Assembly: GCF_020618415.1 (NCBI RefSeq)
Contig: NZ_CP085345.1
Span: 372,001-436,000 of the forward strand
DNA: 64,000 nucleotides
DNA from: Cupriavidus sp. MP-37
GTDB lineage: Bacteria > Pseudomonadota > Gammaproteobacteria > Burkholderiales > Burkholderiaceae
Reading direction: 5' to 3'
The position numbers and the translations under genes are program-made. The notes under the pieces were generated by a model. It worked only from the letters and a program-made list of their open reading frames with translations. It had not been told where the DNA came from and made no database searches. Every line of letters starts with the position of its first letter. Within the stretch, counting starts at the first letter, position 1. Below are positions 7,445 to 15,675 of the stretch, piece by piece.

Positions 7445-8561
7445 CCGCATCCGAGACGCCCACGAGGCTTATTTCCCACCGATTCCCGCTGATGTCGACT
7501 TACCGGCCCCGCTTCGCGCGTCCCAACTGGATCCTCTCGCCGAGCAGGCGGCCAACGCGTTGCGTCAAGAAGGCGAGTCCCAAAACACCGTGGCAAGCTA
7601 CCGGTCCGCATTGCGTTACTGGTCTGCCTGGTACGCCCTGCGCTACTGGCAGCCGGTGCGGCTTCCGCTTGCGCCTGCGGTCGTTATCCAGTTCATCGTC
7701 GACCACGCCACGCGCCAGACTTCGCAGGGCCCCGTCTGCGAGATGCCCGCGGCGATCGACCAGGCGCTGGTCGCTGATGGATGCAAGGCGCGACCCGGCC
7801 CGCCCGCGCTGTCCACGCTGACCCATCGGCTCGCGGTCATCGCCAAGGTCCACCGCCTGCAGGGCCTGCCCAATCCGTGCGCCGACGCCAGCGTGCGCGA
7901 ATTGATGGCCAGCACCCGCCGCGCCTACGCGCGTCGCGGCCACCGCCAGGCGCGCAAGGCCGCGCTCACGCGCGCGCCGCTGCTGCGCCTGCTCGATACC
8001 TGCGATGGCTCGCTGGCCGGGCTGCGCGACCGCGCGCTGCTGTTGTTCGCATGGGCGAGCGGCGGACGCCGCCGCTCGGAAGTCGCGCGCGCAACCATGG
8101 ACAACCTCACGCGCGTCGGCCCGGGCGACTTTGTCTATGTGCTGGGCTGGTCCAAGACCAACCAGTCAGGCAGCGAGCGCGCCGAGATCGCCAGGCCCGT
8201 CACCGGTGCCGCCGGACAGGCCCTCGATGCATGGCTGTCCGCCGCGGGGATCGACCACGGTCCGCTGTTTCGCCGCATCCGCCGCGGCGGGCATGTGGGA
8301 GAGGGCTTGTCGGATGCGGCGGTCAGCCGCATCGTCAAGGCGCGCTGTGCGCTGGCTGGGCTGGACGGCGACTATTCCGCGCATTCGCTGAGATCCGGGT
8401 TTGTTACGGAAGCCGCGGCGCAGCAGGTGCCGCTGGCCGAAACCATGGCCATGACCGGCCATGCCAGCGTAGCGACGGTGGTCCGTTATTTCCGCGCGGC
8501 CGATGCACGCCGCTCGCGCGCGGCCGACCTGCTGGCAACGGATGCCAACGACAGCGCCTGA
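7440..8561 (+). CDS. Tyrosine-type site-specific recombinase/integrase
   Basis: 373 residues. A core-binding SAM-like domain occupies roughly residues 28-165 (QNTVASYRSALRYWSAWYAL), followed by the catalytic domain. Visible catalytic residues are the first arginine in GGRRRSEVARA (210-212), the HxxR box HSLRSG (His315, Arg318), the second His in TGHAS (341) and the nucleophile Tyr350 in VVRYFRA. All key residues are present, so it should be active. No tRNA gene or obvious direct-repeat attachment site is visible nearby. It is divergent from the KfrA-like gene and may mobilise or resolve the surrounding small island. Confidence 0.92.
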   Translation: MIRIRDAHEAYFPPIPADVDLPAPLRASQLDPLAEQAANALRQEGESQNTVASYRSALRYWSAWYALRYWQPVRLPLAPAVVIQFIVDHATRQTSQGPVCEMPAAIDQALVADGCKARPGPPALSTLTHRLAVIAKVHRLQGLPNPCADASVRELMASTRRAYARRGHRQARKAALTRAPLLRLLDTCDGSLAGLRDRALLLFAWASGGRRRSEVARATMDNLTRVGPGDFVYVLGWSKTNQSGSERAEIARPVTGAAGQALDAWLSAAGIDHGPLFRRIRRGGHVGEGLSDAAVSRIVKARCALAGLDGDYSAHSLRSGFVTEAAAQQVPLAETMAMTGHASVATVVRYFRAADARRSRAADLLATDANDSA

Positions 8562-8803
8562 GCGACTCGCCATGTCCGCCAACCATGCGCCGGGGACGGC
8601 GCAAATACGGGTATTTCGCTAGCCGGCGCCTCTGGCTCGCCCTGCGGGGCCTGCCTATACTGGCAGGCGCGCGGGACAGTGCCGGCACAGGCTGGCCGCC
8701 GCGCACGGAACCTCCGGCAGACAGTCACCGCAGCGCAAGCGCTGGCGGTACAGGCGCGCGACGACGCACCGCTGCCCGGACCCGATCCAGTGGAAACGCG
8801 GAG

Positions 8804-9229
8804 ATGGGCATGCCCAACGAACAATTCCTCGCCACGCAGGAAACGCGCCGCTCAGGGCTGAAGGCCCTGCGCGCGGCCCTGCTGCAGGTTCACAAGGAAG
8901 TCATCGGCTATGACCGGGCGCAGTATGAACGCCTGAACGGTCCGATTCCGGCCGGCCTTTTTGTCCAACTGGTGACTGAAGACAACTACTTTCGCTGGCT
9001 CGACCCGCTGTCGCGCCTGATCATCGAGATCGACGAAGAGCTGGAGGCCAAGGAACATCACGACGACACCTGCCGTGCCGTCGGGCGCGCCGCCGAGAAA
9101 CTCTTCAGCGATGGGGCCGATCCCGCCTTCCGCAAGCGCTACCAGGAAGCGCTGCAGGATGAGTCCGGCGTCATCGTCGCGCACGGGCGGCTGATGTCCG
9201 TGATCGGGCAATTGCGTCAGCTGCCCTAG
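8804..9229 (+). CDS. Hypothetical protein, all-helical, 141 aa
   Basis: 141 residues from ATG 8804; an in-frame ATG at 8810 is an equally good start, with GCGGAG just ahead. The protein is soluble, charged and predicted mostly helical, with a recognisable core FVQLVTEDNYFRWLDPLSRL followed by IIEIDEELEAKEHHDD. No signal peptide, membrane helix or catalytic motif is visible. I do not recognise the family with certainty. Codon use matches the chromosome, so it is a resident gene. Confidence 0.75.
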   Translation: MGMPNEQFLATQETRRSGLKALRAALLQVHKEVIGYDRAQYERLNGPIPAGLFVQLVTEDNYFRWLDPLSRLIIEIDEELEAKEHHDDTCRAVGRAAEKLFSDGADPAFRKRYQEALQDESGVIVAHGRLMSVIGQLRQLP

Positions 9230-9251
9230 CGCGCCCGCGCGTCCCCACGCA

Positions 9252-9450
<199 letters not shown>

Positions 9451-9526
9451 GGCGATAGGGCTCCGTTGGCGACCGTGAGCCGATGGTAACCCTGGCGGCA
9501 CAGCATTGCCATGCGGACGCCCAGGC

Positions 9527-9865
9527 TCAGTGGCCACGCCCGCCACCTCCCCTGCCACCGCCACGCCCGCCGCCATGCCAGCCACCGCGCCCGCGGTGGC
9601 CATTGCCATGCCAGTGATGACCCCCGCGTCCGCCGCCGCCATAGATGAAGGCGAAGCTGCCATAGGCCGGCCACGGACGGTAGTACGGATAGCCGTAGGT
9701 CGGATAGGCCGGGTAGGCGGGATAGGCCTGGTAGTACGGCGTCGACACCGTGTAAGCGGGATATGCAGCATACGTGGCGGCCGGATACGGGTCGCCGGCA
9801 TACGGGTAGGCCACGCAGCCTGCCAGCGCGGTCGCCGCGAGGATGACTCCGATTCCGTATTGCAT
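9527..9865 (-). CDS. Gly/His/Arg-rich lipoprotein with Tyr-Pro-Ala repeats
   Basis: 112 residues from ATG 9865, preceded by GGGAGGG. The signal peptide MQYGIGVILAATALAGC ends in lipobox LAGC. The mature part has a Tyr/Pro/Ala section (repeats of YPAYP) and a C-terminal tail made of Gly, Arg, His and Trp (HHWHGNGHRGRGGWHGGG). The His-rich tail could bind transition metals or the surface of the envelope. It is a single gene in reverse orientation to the sRNA candidate region. Function unknown. Confidence 0.8.
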   Translation of the reverse strand: MQYGIGVILAATALAGCVAYPYAGDPYPAATYAAYPAYTVSTPYYQAYPAYPAYPTYGYPYYRPWPAYGSFAFIYGGGGRGGHHWHGNGHRGRGGWHGGGRGGGRGGGGRGH

Positions 9866-10059
9866 GATGACCCTCCCACCGTCAGCGTTCAGCCTGCCCG
9901 ACCTGCCAGGCACGGAAGTTAGACCGCGCGGCCGGCGCTGCATTCCGGTGTGCCGCCCAGCCTGACGCGCCGGGCTAAGCCATGGCTGCGCGGGTGCCTA
10001 TATCGGGACAAAACAAAGGCATATTTAAGAACTGTCCGATATTCATATGAGAATCAGCG

Positions 10060-10167
10060 GAATACATTGCTCTTGCACCCGACCCTGGGTGCCCGATAGA
10101 GCCAGGTTGCCCCCCTTCCTGGCTCCTTGCATTGCCACGATGGTCCCCGCCATCGTGGCATTTTTTT
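10060..10167 (+). ncRNA. Candidate small RNA with three successive hairpins and a terminator
   Basis: Three perfect stems follow one another on the plus strand: GCACCC/GGGTGC (10075-10092), GAGCCAGG/CCTGGCTC with a C-rich loop (10099-10125), and TGCCACGATGG/CCATCGTGGCA followed by seven T (10133-10167). The terminator points right, yet no plus-strand reading frame precedes it within 900 bases. The neighbouring genes run leftward, and on their strand the hairpin lacks a U-tract. An AT-rich stretch at 10013-10050 could hold a promoter. The 5' end is a guess. Confidence 0.55.
10133..10167 (+). terminator. Rho-independent terminator (11-bp stem, T7)
   Basis: TGCCACGATGG, loop TCCCCG, CCATCGTGGCA, then TTTTTTT. 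It acts on a plus-strand transcript, which is the basis for calling a small RNA here. Confidence 0.85.
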
Positions 10168-10187
10168 GGTGGCGCCCGCAGCCCTGG

Positions 10188-10832
10188 CTACAGCCCTTTT
10201 TCGACCATATCGAGCACGCGCTGGCCCAAGATCTCCACCTGCTCGCCGGCGCGTCCGCGCAGGGGGCCGTCGATCAGCAGGATCGCCAGGCCGTGCACCG
10301 CCGACCACGCCAGGTATTCGGCCCCCGGCCGGCGCTCGGGCGGCAGCACGCCCGCTTCCACCAGCTGGTCCAGCGCCGCACCCAGCAGTTGGAACGGGTT
10401 CAGGCCGCTGTTGCCCGCCTTGGCCGGGTCGGCGTCGTCCTCCACCTGGTCCGGTACCGAGAACGCGGTGCGGAACAAGCCGGTTTCCGCGAGGGCAAAG
10501 CGCAGGTAGCCGGTGCCGACCGCGCGCAGGCAGGCGCGCGCATGCGCGGCGGCGCCGCGGCCCGGGCGCAGTCCGCCGATCTCGGCCTCCATGGCGATTG
10601 CCAGCGAAGACAGGGCCCAGGCCCGCACCGCCTGCAGCAGGTCTTGCCGGCTGGCGAAATGGCGGTATGCGGCATTGGGCACCACGCCGGCGCGCCGCGT
10701 CGCTTCGCGCAGCACGATGGCATCAGGGCCGCCCTCGCGCGCCAGGTCGATGCCGGCGTCGAGCAGCGCGCGGCGCAGGTCGCCATGGCGATAGGTTGCA
10801 CGCGCGGGCGGTGCGGAGGCTTCCCGGTTCAT
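10188..10832 (-). CDS. TetR-family transcriptional regulator (WHG-type C-terminus)
   Basis: 214 residues. The N-terminal HTH is YRHGDLRRALLDAGIDLARE, then LREATRRAGVVPNAAYRHFA and SRQDLLQAV. The C-terminal half, with GTGYLRFALAETGLFRTAFS, resembles the WHG ligand-binding domain of TetR proteins. It has no obvious partner gene; the upstream cardiolipin synthase runs in the same direction but ends 123 bases before the start. A near-palindromic site and a -10 like TATAAG lie just upstream, suggesting autoregulation. Confidence 0.88.
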   Translation of the reverse strand: MNREASAPPARATYRHGDLRRALLDAGIDLAREGGPDAIVLREATRRAGVVPNAAYRHFASRQDLLQAVRAWALSSLAIAMEAEIGGLRPGRGAAAHARACLRAVGTGYLRFALAETGLFRTAFSVPDQVEDDADPAKAGNSGLNPFQLLGAALDQLVEAGVLPPERRPGAEYLAWSAVHGLAILLIDGPLRGRAGEQVEILGQRVLDMVEKGL

Positions 10833-10875
10833 GCGAGCCTCCCGGTAATCGAATGACAGTTCATGATGTGCGCAG

Positions 10876-10903
10876 TCTTATAGTGAACAGTGTACACAAT
10901 CAA
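10876..10903 (-). promoter_or_regulatory. Putative tetR promoter with operator
   Basis: Read leftward, CTTGAT and TATAAG are 16 bases apart, and the spacer contains the palindrome GTGTACAC (10890-10897) inside the wider near-dyad TGTACACTGTTCACT. This is the arrangement expected of a self-repressing TetR gene. Confidence 0.5.
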
Positions 10904-10955
10904 GCTGTCACAAGCTCGCTGCATCGAGGACGCAGGGGTGGCGGCAGGCCGGCGC

Positions 10956-12392
10956 TCAGAGGATCGGCGCGAACAGCGTGGCAACGTGCATCGCCACGCG
11001 CAGCGGCGCCGGCGCGGCGAGGAACTCATCCAGCCCGACACGACGGGCCTGCGCGAAATCAGCGTCGAGCATTGCCGCCACTTGCGCCGCAAAGCCCTTG
11101 TCGGCAGTCATCACCATCAGCTCGAAATTGAGCCGGAAGGAGCGGTTGTCCAGGTTCGCGGTGCCGATCGCGGCGGCCTCGTCGTCGATCAGGATCACCT
11201 TCTGGTGCAGGAAGCCGGGCTGGTAGCGGTAGATCTTGATACCCGCGGCAATGGCCTTGTGGGCGTACAGCGTCGAGGCGGCAAAGACCACCAGATGGTC
11301 TGGCCGCGCCGGGATCAGGATGCGCACATCGACACCGCGCAGCACCGCCAGCCTCAGCACCGCGAACACGGCCTCGTCCGGGACAAAATACGGCGACGTG
11401 ATCCACAGCCGGTGGCGCGCCGACTGGATCGCCTCGACAAAGAACAGCGAACAGGTTTCCTGTGCATCGGCCGGCCCCGACGGCACCACCTGGCAGGTCA
11501 TGCGCCCGCCCGCCTCGGGCGGCGGCATCAGCAGGTGCGGCACCTCGCGCGCCGCCCAGTACCAGTCTTCGGCAAAGGCCATCTGCAGGTCCAGCACCGC
11601 GCTGCCACGCAGCGCGATATGGGTGTCGCGCCAGGGCGCCAGCGGCGGGCGCTGGCCCAGGTATTCGACGCCGACATTGTGGCCGCCGAGGAACGCTTCG
11701 CAGCCGTCGACGACCACCAGCTTGCGGTGGTTGCGGAAATTGAGCTGGAACCGGTTGACGAAACCGCGATGCGTCGAGAACGCCCTCGCCTCGACCCCGG
11801 CATCGAGCAGCGTGCGCACGTAGCGGCGCGACATGGCATGGCAGCCGATGCGGTCGAACAGGAAGTACACCTTGACACCGGCTTGCGCGCGCTCGCACAT
11901 GAGCGCCTGCAGGCGCTGGCCCAGCGCATCGTCGTGGACGATGAAGAACTGCACGATCAACACCTGCCTGGCGCGCGCCATCGCCGCGAAGATCGCCTCG
12001 AAGGTCTGTTCGCCATCGATGAGCAGGCGCACATCGTTGTTGGCCAGGCACGGCATGCCGGTCAGGCGCGGCAGCGCGCGCATGCACGCCTGGACCGGCG
12101 CGTGGACCACGCAGGCACTGCGCGCTTCGCGCTCGCGCGGCGTCATGCCGTGGCGGATCTCGCGCAGCCGGTCGTCGTTGAAGCGGCGCGCATCGACATA
12201 GCCGGCAAAGGTGCTGCGCCCGAAGATCAGGTAAGGCACCAGGGTGAAGTACGGCATCATCAGCAGCGAGCCCGCCCACGCAATCGCCCCCGGCGCGGTG
12301 CGCACCGTCATGACGGCATGCAGCGCGGCCACCACGCCTACGACGTGAAAGGCCAGCACGATGATGGCGATGACACTCGGGCTCTGCAGCAT
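10956..12392 (-). CDS. Cardiolipin synthase (phospholipase D superfamily)
   Basis: 478 residues from ATG 12392. The longer frame upstream has no membrane-protein character. Two N-terminal membrane helices (residues 5-28 and 36-58) are followed by two PLD domains with complete HKD motifs: NHRKLVVVD (His222, Lys224, Asp229) and LHQKVILID (His396, Lys398, Asp403), each followed by the GG/GTANLDNRS element. It condenses phosphatidylglycerol into cardiolipin at the inner membrane. Length and layout match ClsA-type enzymes, though which Cls paralogue it is cannot be fixed. It is monocistronic or read through towards the TetR gene. Confidence 0.9.
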   Translation of the reverse strand: MLQSPSVIAIIVLAFHVVGVVAALHAVMTVRTAPGAIAWAGSLLMMPYFTLVPYLIFGRSTFAGYVDARRFNDDRLREIRHGMTPREREARSACVVHAPVQACMRALPRLTGMPCLANNDVRLLIDGEQTFEAIFAAMARARQVLIVQFFIVHDDALGQRLQALMCERAQAGVKVYFLFDRIGCHAMSRRYVRTLLDAGVEARAFSTHRGFVNRFQLNFRNHRKLVVVDGCEAFLGGHNVGVEYLGQRPPLAPWRDTHIALRGSAVLDLQMAFAEDWYWAAREVPHLLMPPPEAGGRMTCQVVPSGPADAQETCSLFFVEAIQSARHRLWITSPYFVPDEAVFAVLRLAVLRGVDVRILIPARPDHLVVFAASTLYAHKAIAAGIKIYRYQPGFLHQKVILIDDEAAAIGTANLDNRSFRLNFELMVMTADKGFAAQVAAMLDADFAQARRVGLDEFLAAPAPLRVAMHVATLFAPIL

Positions 12393-12816
12393 CGGTGGGC
12401 TTGTGTCCGCTGACCGGGTCGCGATGCGCGCTATTTTGGCACAGCGCGGTCCGGATGTAGGCACCGGCTGCGCGCCCGCCGCCTGCCGCTCGCCTGCGCT
12501 GCCTTCTTTTTTGGCACGCCGATGGCATGACGGTGCCAGGCCGCTGTCAGGGCCGCGCCGCTCCGCTTGTCCACAGGAGCTGTGGACAACTTTCCGTAGC
12601 GCCCGCGAGCCGGCCGATCCCTCGGCTGCCTGCCTTTCACTCACAGCGAATTAAGAAAATCGACAGATATTTCAGCAATGTCTGATTGTTTTGTCGACTG
12701 CACTTTTAATACGCTTCCTGGCTGGGCGCGGCGCCGCCGTTCGCCTGCCGCGGCCCGAGCGTTCATTGCCCCGCTTTCGCCTGACGGCTCGTATCCTGCC
12801 CTGTGGTCCGCCTTCG
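12393..12816. other. 424-base intergenic region between cardiolipin synthase and response regulator
   Basis: It contains the DnaA-box-like palindrome at 12567-12589 and, from 12650 to 12720, an AT-rich tract that probably holds the response-regulator promoter. No conserved reading frame of its own is seen. Confidence 0.6.
12567..12589. repeat. Inverted pair of DnaA-box-like 9-mers
   Basis: TTGTCCACAG and its exact reverse complement CTGTGGACAA flank GAG. Each arm contains TTGTCCACA, one base from the DnaA box TTATCCACA. There is no T-run, so it is not an ordinary terminator. It could be a DnaA titration or regulatory site or another dyad operator. Confidence 0.5.
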
Positions 12817-13572
12817 ATGAATATTGCGCTGCTCATGGGCTTTTCGCCCCATCTCCGTACCGTTGCCGAATTGCTCGAGGGCGCCGGTTTCCGTTGCCGG
12901 CTGTTCGAGACCGGGCGGGAGTTGATCCACGGCGTCGGCCAGGAGCCTTACGACATGCTGCTGATCGACGATGCCCTGCCCGACCTGCCGGCGCTGGACG
13001 TGGTGCGCGCGCTCCGCAGCGCCAGCTCGCGCGATGTACCGATCATCCTGCTGGCTGCCGACAACAGTGAAGACAAACTGGTCGATGCGCTCGATGCGGG
13101 CGCCGACGACTACGTTTGCCGCCCGCTCAATGCGCGCGTGCTGATGGCGCGCATCACGGCATTGCGCCGGCGCGTGACCGGCGAACGCGTGCGCCAGGGC
13201 CTGGTGGTCCAGGCCGGCCCTTACCAGCTCAACAGCATGGGGCGCTTCGCCACGCTGCACGGCGAGCGCATCGCCATGACGCCGAAGGAATTCGATCTGG
13301 CGATGATGCTGTTCTCCAACGTCGGCCGCGTGCTGGCCAGCGAGCGCATCCAGCAGGCGATCTGGCATCACGAGCTGCCACCGCTGTCGCGGGCGCTGGC
13401 GGGCCTGATCTCGCGCCTGCGCAAGACGCTGCGCATCGGCGTCGCCAACGGCATCGTCATCACAGTGGTCTATGCGCACGGCTACCGGCTTGACGTGCTG
13501 GAAGAGAGCATCGCACCCAGGCTGCCCAGGGCGGCAACGCGGACCAACAGGTCCGGGCCCTCGGGCAACTGA
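12817..13572 (+). CDS. Orphan OmpR-type response regulator
   Basis: 251 residues from ATG 12817, chosen because the receiver domain begins there (MNIALLMGFS). The receiver domain spans residues 1-118 with phospho-acceptor Asp51/Asp52 in LLIDDALPDLP. The usual switch lysine is replaced by arginine (Arg102 in VCRPLNAR). A winged-helix trans_reg_C domain follows at 130-237 (MTPKEFDLAMMLFSNVGRVL), then a basic tail. No histidine kinase is adjacent. It is convergent with the c-di-GMP gene, six bases between stops, so any link to it is unproven. Confidence 0.85.
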   Translation: MNIALLMGFSPHLRTVAELLEGAGFRCRLFETGRELIHGVGQEPYDMLLIDDALPDLPALDVVRALRSASSRDVPIILLAADNSEDKLVDALDAGADDYVCRPLNARVLMARITALRRRVTGERVRQGLVVQAGPYQLNSMGRFATLHGERIAMTPKEFDLAMMLFSNVGRVLASERIQQAIWHHELPPLSRALAGLISRLRKTLRIGVANGIVITVVYAHGYRLDVLEESIAPRLPRAATRTNRSGPSGN

Positions 13573-13578
13573 CGCGCG

Positions 13579-15429
13579 CTACGCCGGCAGCGTTGCCGAC
13601 AGCGCCAGGAAGTCGAGCACGGCCATGCCGTCGGCGGAGCGCTTGGCTTCGCGCTTGGCGGCGGCCGCCGCGGCGCCGATCTGCTGGCTGCCCAGGCGCT
13701 GCAGGCCGGCCACGCCCTCGCCGCTGACGCACACCACGCCCACCGCCATCGAGACCGGGGGAAAGAACACCGCCCGCCCGTGCCGGTCTTCGCCGTGCAT
13801 GCCGCCGGCGGCGCGGTCCGGTGGCGCATACATGGCGCGCGCCGCATCGTTGAAGCGCAGGATCGCGGCCCGCATGCGCTCGGCCCAGTCGGCGCTCTGG
13901 TACAGCACCAGGAAATCGTCGCCGCCCACGTGCCCGAGAAAATCCCGGGCCGGGTCGCAGGCCTCGGCCAGGATCGCGGCTGCGCCCTTGAGCATCTCGT
14001 CGCCCTTCCAGTAGCCGTACTTGTCGTTGAACGGCTTGAAGTGGTTCAGGTCGACATAGCAGGCATGGAACTCGCTGGCGGCCTCGATCAGGCGCTCGAT
14101 ATGCTGGTTCAGCGGGATATTGCCCGGCAAGAAGGTCAGCGGGTTGGCGTAGCGCGCCGCTTCCATGCGCACCTCGGTGATCGCCCGGATCAGGTCGGCG
14201 CCGGTGCCGAGCCCGATATAGCGGCCCTGGTCGGTGATCACGAAGCCGTCGGCCAGCGAGCGCGTGTTCTCGCCCGACAGGATCTGCGCCATGTCCTCCA
14301 GGCTGGCACGCTGGTCAAAACAGGCCGGATCGCGGCTGGCCATGGCGATGCACGCCTTCTTGCCATAGAGCTCGCGGTGGAACGGCGCCGCGTAGCGGTC
14401 GATAAACGCCTGGCGGCCGATGATGGCCAGCGGCCGCCCTTCGTCATTGACCACCGCCACGGCCTGCAGTTCGGGCTGGTCCTGGAAGGTGCGCAGCACC
14501 GCATCGTTGCTGGCCGCGGGCGACACCGTCGGCGCCGGCCGCAACAGCCGTCCCGCGGTGATGCCGGACCAGCCCGAGCGCACCATCTGCGGAAACACGG
14601 CGATGCGGCGCGAGGCCAGCGCCTGCCGCACGTGCAGCGCGGCCTGCGGCGCCGGCTGCGTCACCGGCCGTCCCACGTAATAGCCCTGGGCACCGGTCAC
14701 GCCCAGGTCGCGCACCACCGCCAGCTCATCTTCGTCTTCAATGCCTTCGGCGATTACGCGCCCGCCAAAGGCGCTCATCATGCGCAGCAGCGCACGCAGG
14801 ATCTCGAGCCGGCGCGAACAGGACGCGATGCCGCGCACCAGCGACTTGTCGATCTTGACGAAATGCGGCGACAGGTGGGCAAGCAGGTCCAGGTTGGCGT
14901 GCCCGGTGCCGAAATCATCCAGCGCGTATTGCATGCCGAGCTCACGCAGCACCGCCATGGCCATGCCAAAGCTTGCCGCGTCGCCGATCGGCGTCTGCTC
15001 GGTGACCTCGATCACCAGCCGCGACGGTGCAATGCCGGCTTCGAGCAGGGCCGCCATCAGGCGCCCACGGTCCGCCAGCAGGTGGCGCAAGGTCAGCGGG
15101 CTGAAATTGAGAAAGAGCTTGCCGGGCAGGTCGAAACTGCGCCACGCGGCCAGCGCGGTGCGCGCCGCTTCCACCTCCAATGCGATGGTGGCGGGGACGC
15201 CTTGGGCCAGTCGGAACAACGCGTCCGGCGCCGCCCAGGGCGAGCCCACCGGACCGCGGATCAGCGCTTCGTAGCCCAGCATGGCACCGTTGTCTGCCTG
15301 CACGATCGGCTGGAACACGGCATGCAGCGGCGGCAGACGCGCCGGCGCAAGCACGCTGCCGCCCGGGGCGACGCCGGCGGCGTCGGGCGCAGGATCGTGC
15401 GGGAGCGTGGCGACAGTCAGGCCATTCAT
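13579..15429 (-). CDS. EAL-CBS-GGDEF cyclic-di-GMP enzyme
   Basis: 616 residues from ATG 15429. The EAL domain comes first (residues 35-265) and has its catalytic set: EALIRG (54-59), NFSP (109-112), DDFGTG (171-176), KIDK and AEGIE. A CBS pair follows (about 300-425), then a GGDEF domain (430-600) with GGDDF (502-506) in place of GGDEF and no obvious RxxD inhibitory site. The family hydrolyses c-di-GMP through EAL; cyclase activity with the GGDDF variant is possible but uncertain. CBS domains may sense adenine nucleotides. No membrane segment is seen, so it is cytoplasmic. Confidence 0.9.
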   Translation of the reverse strand: MNGLTVATLPHDPAPDAAGVAPGGSVLAPARLPPLHAVFQPIVQADNGAMLGYEALIRGPVGSPWAAPDALFRLAQGVPATIALEVEAARTALAAWRSFDLPGKLFLNFSPLTLRHLLADRGRLMAALLEAGIAPSRLVIEVTEQTPIGDAASFGMAMAVLRELGMQYALDDFGTGHANLDLLAHLSPHFVKIDKSLVRGIASCSRRLEILRALLRMMSAFGGRVIAEGIEDEDELAVVRDLGVTGAQGYYVGRPVTQPAPQAALHVRQALASRRIAVFPQMVRSGWSGITAGRLLRPAPTVSPAASNDAVLRTFQDQPELQAVAVVNDEGRPLAIIGRQAFIDRYAAPFHRELYGKKACIAMASRDPACFDQRASLEDMAQILSGENTRSLADGFVITDQGRYIGLGTGADLIRAITEVRMEAARYANPLTFLPGNIPLNQHIERLIEAASEFHACYVDLNHFKPFNDKYGYWKGDEMLKGAAAILAEACDPARDFLGHVGGDDFLVLYQSADWAERMRAAILRFNDAARAMYAPPDRAAGGMHGEDRHGRAVFFPPVSMAVGVVCVSGEGVAGLQRLGSQQIGAAAAAAKREAKRSADGMAVLDFLALSATLPA

Positions 15430-15675
15430 AGGTGCAAGCGGGGGATGGAGCGGAAGCGCTCGGGGGGCGTAGCGCGGCCCACATTGCATGACATCCACAT
15501 GACAGCACGATGACAGTCGATCTTGCGCGAATGTCACGTCGGCGTCACGTTGATCGACGACGATCCCGTGCGCCGCAGCGACTGTCCCGTACAGAGGACG
15601 GCGCCAGCGGCGAACCGGGTCAAGCCCGGGCTGCGCAGGCCGCTCACGCCGGTGCGCCCGTCTGGAGTCATCTCC

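Noticed and set aside
7781..8803. Plus-strand frame leading into the 141-residue hypothetical protein
   Set aside because: It overlaps the recombinase in another frame; only the part from 8804 looks like a real protein.
13780..15513. A long plus-strand frame opposite the EAL-CBS-GGDEF gene
   Set aside because: Antisense shadow; the minus-strand protein carries complete EAL motifs.
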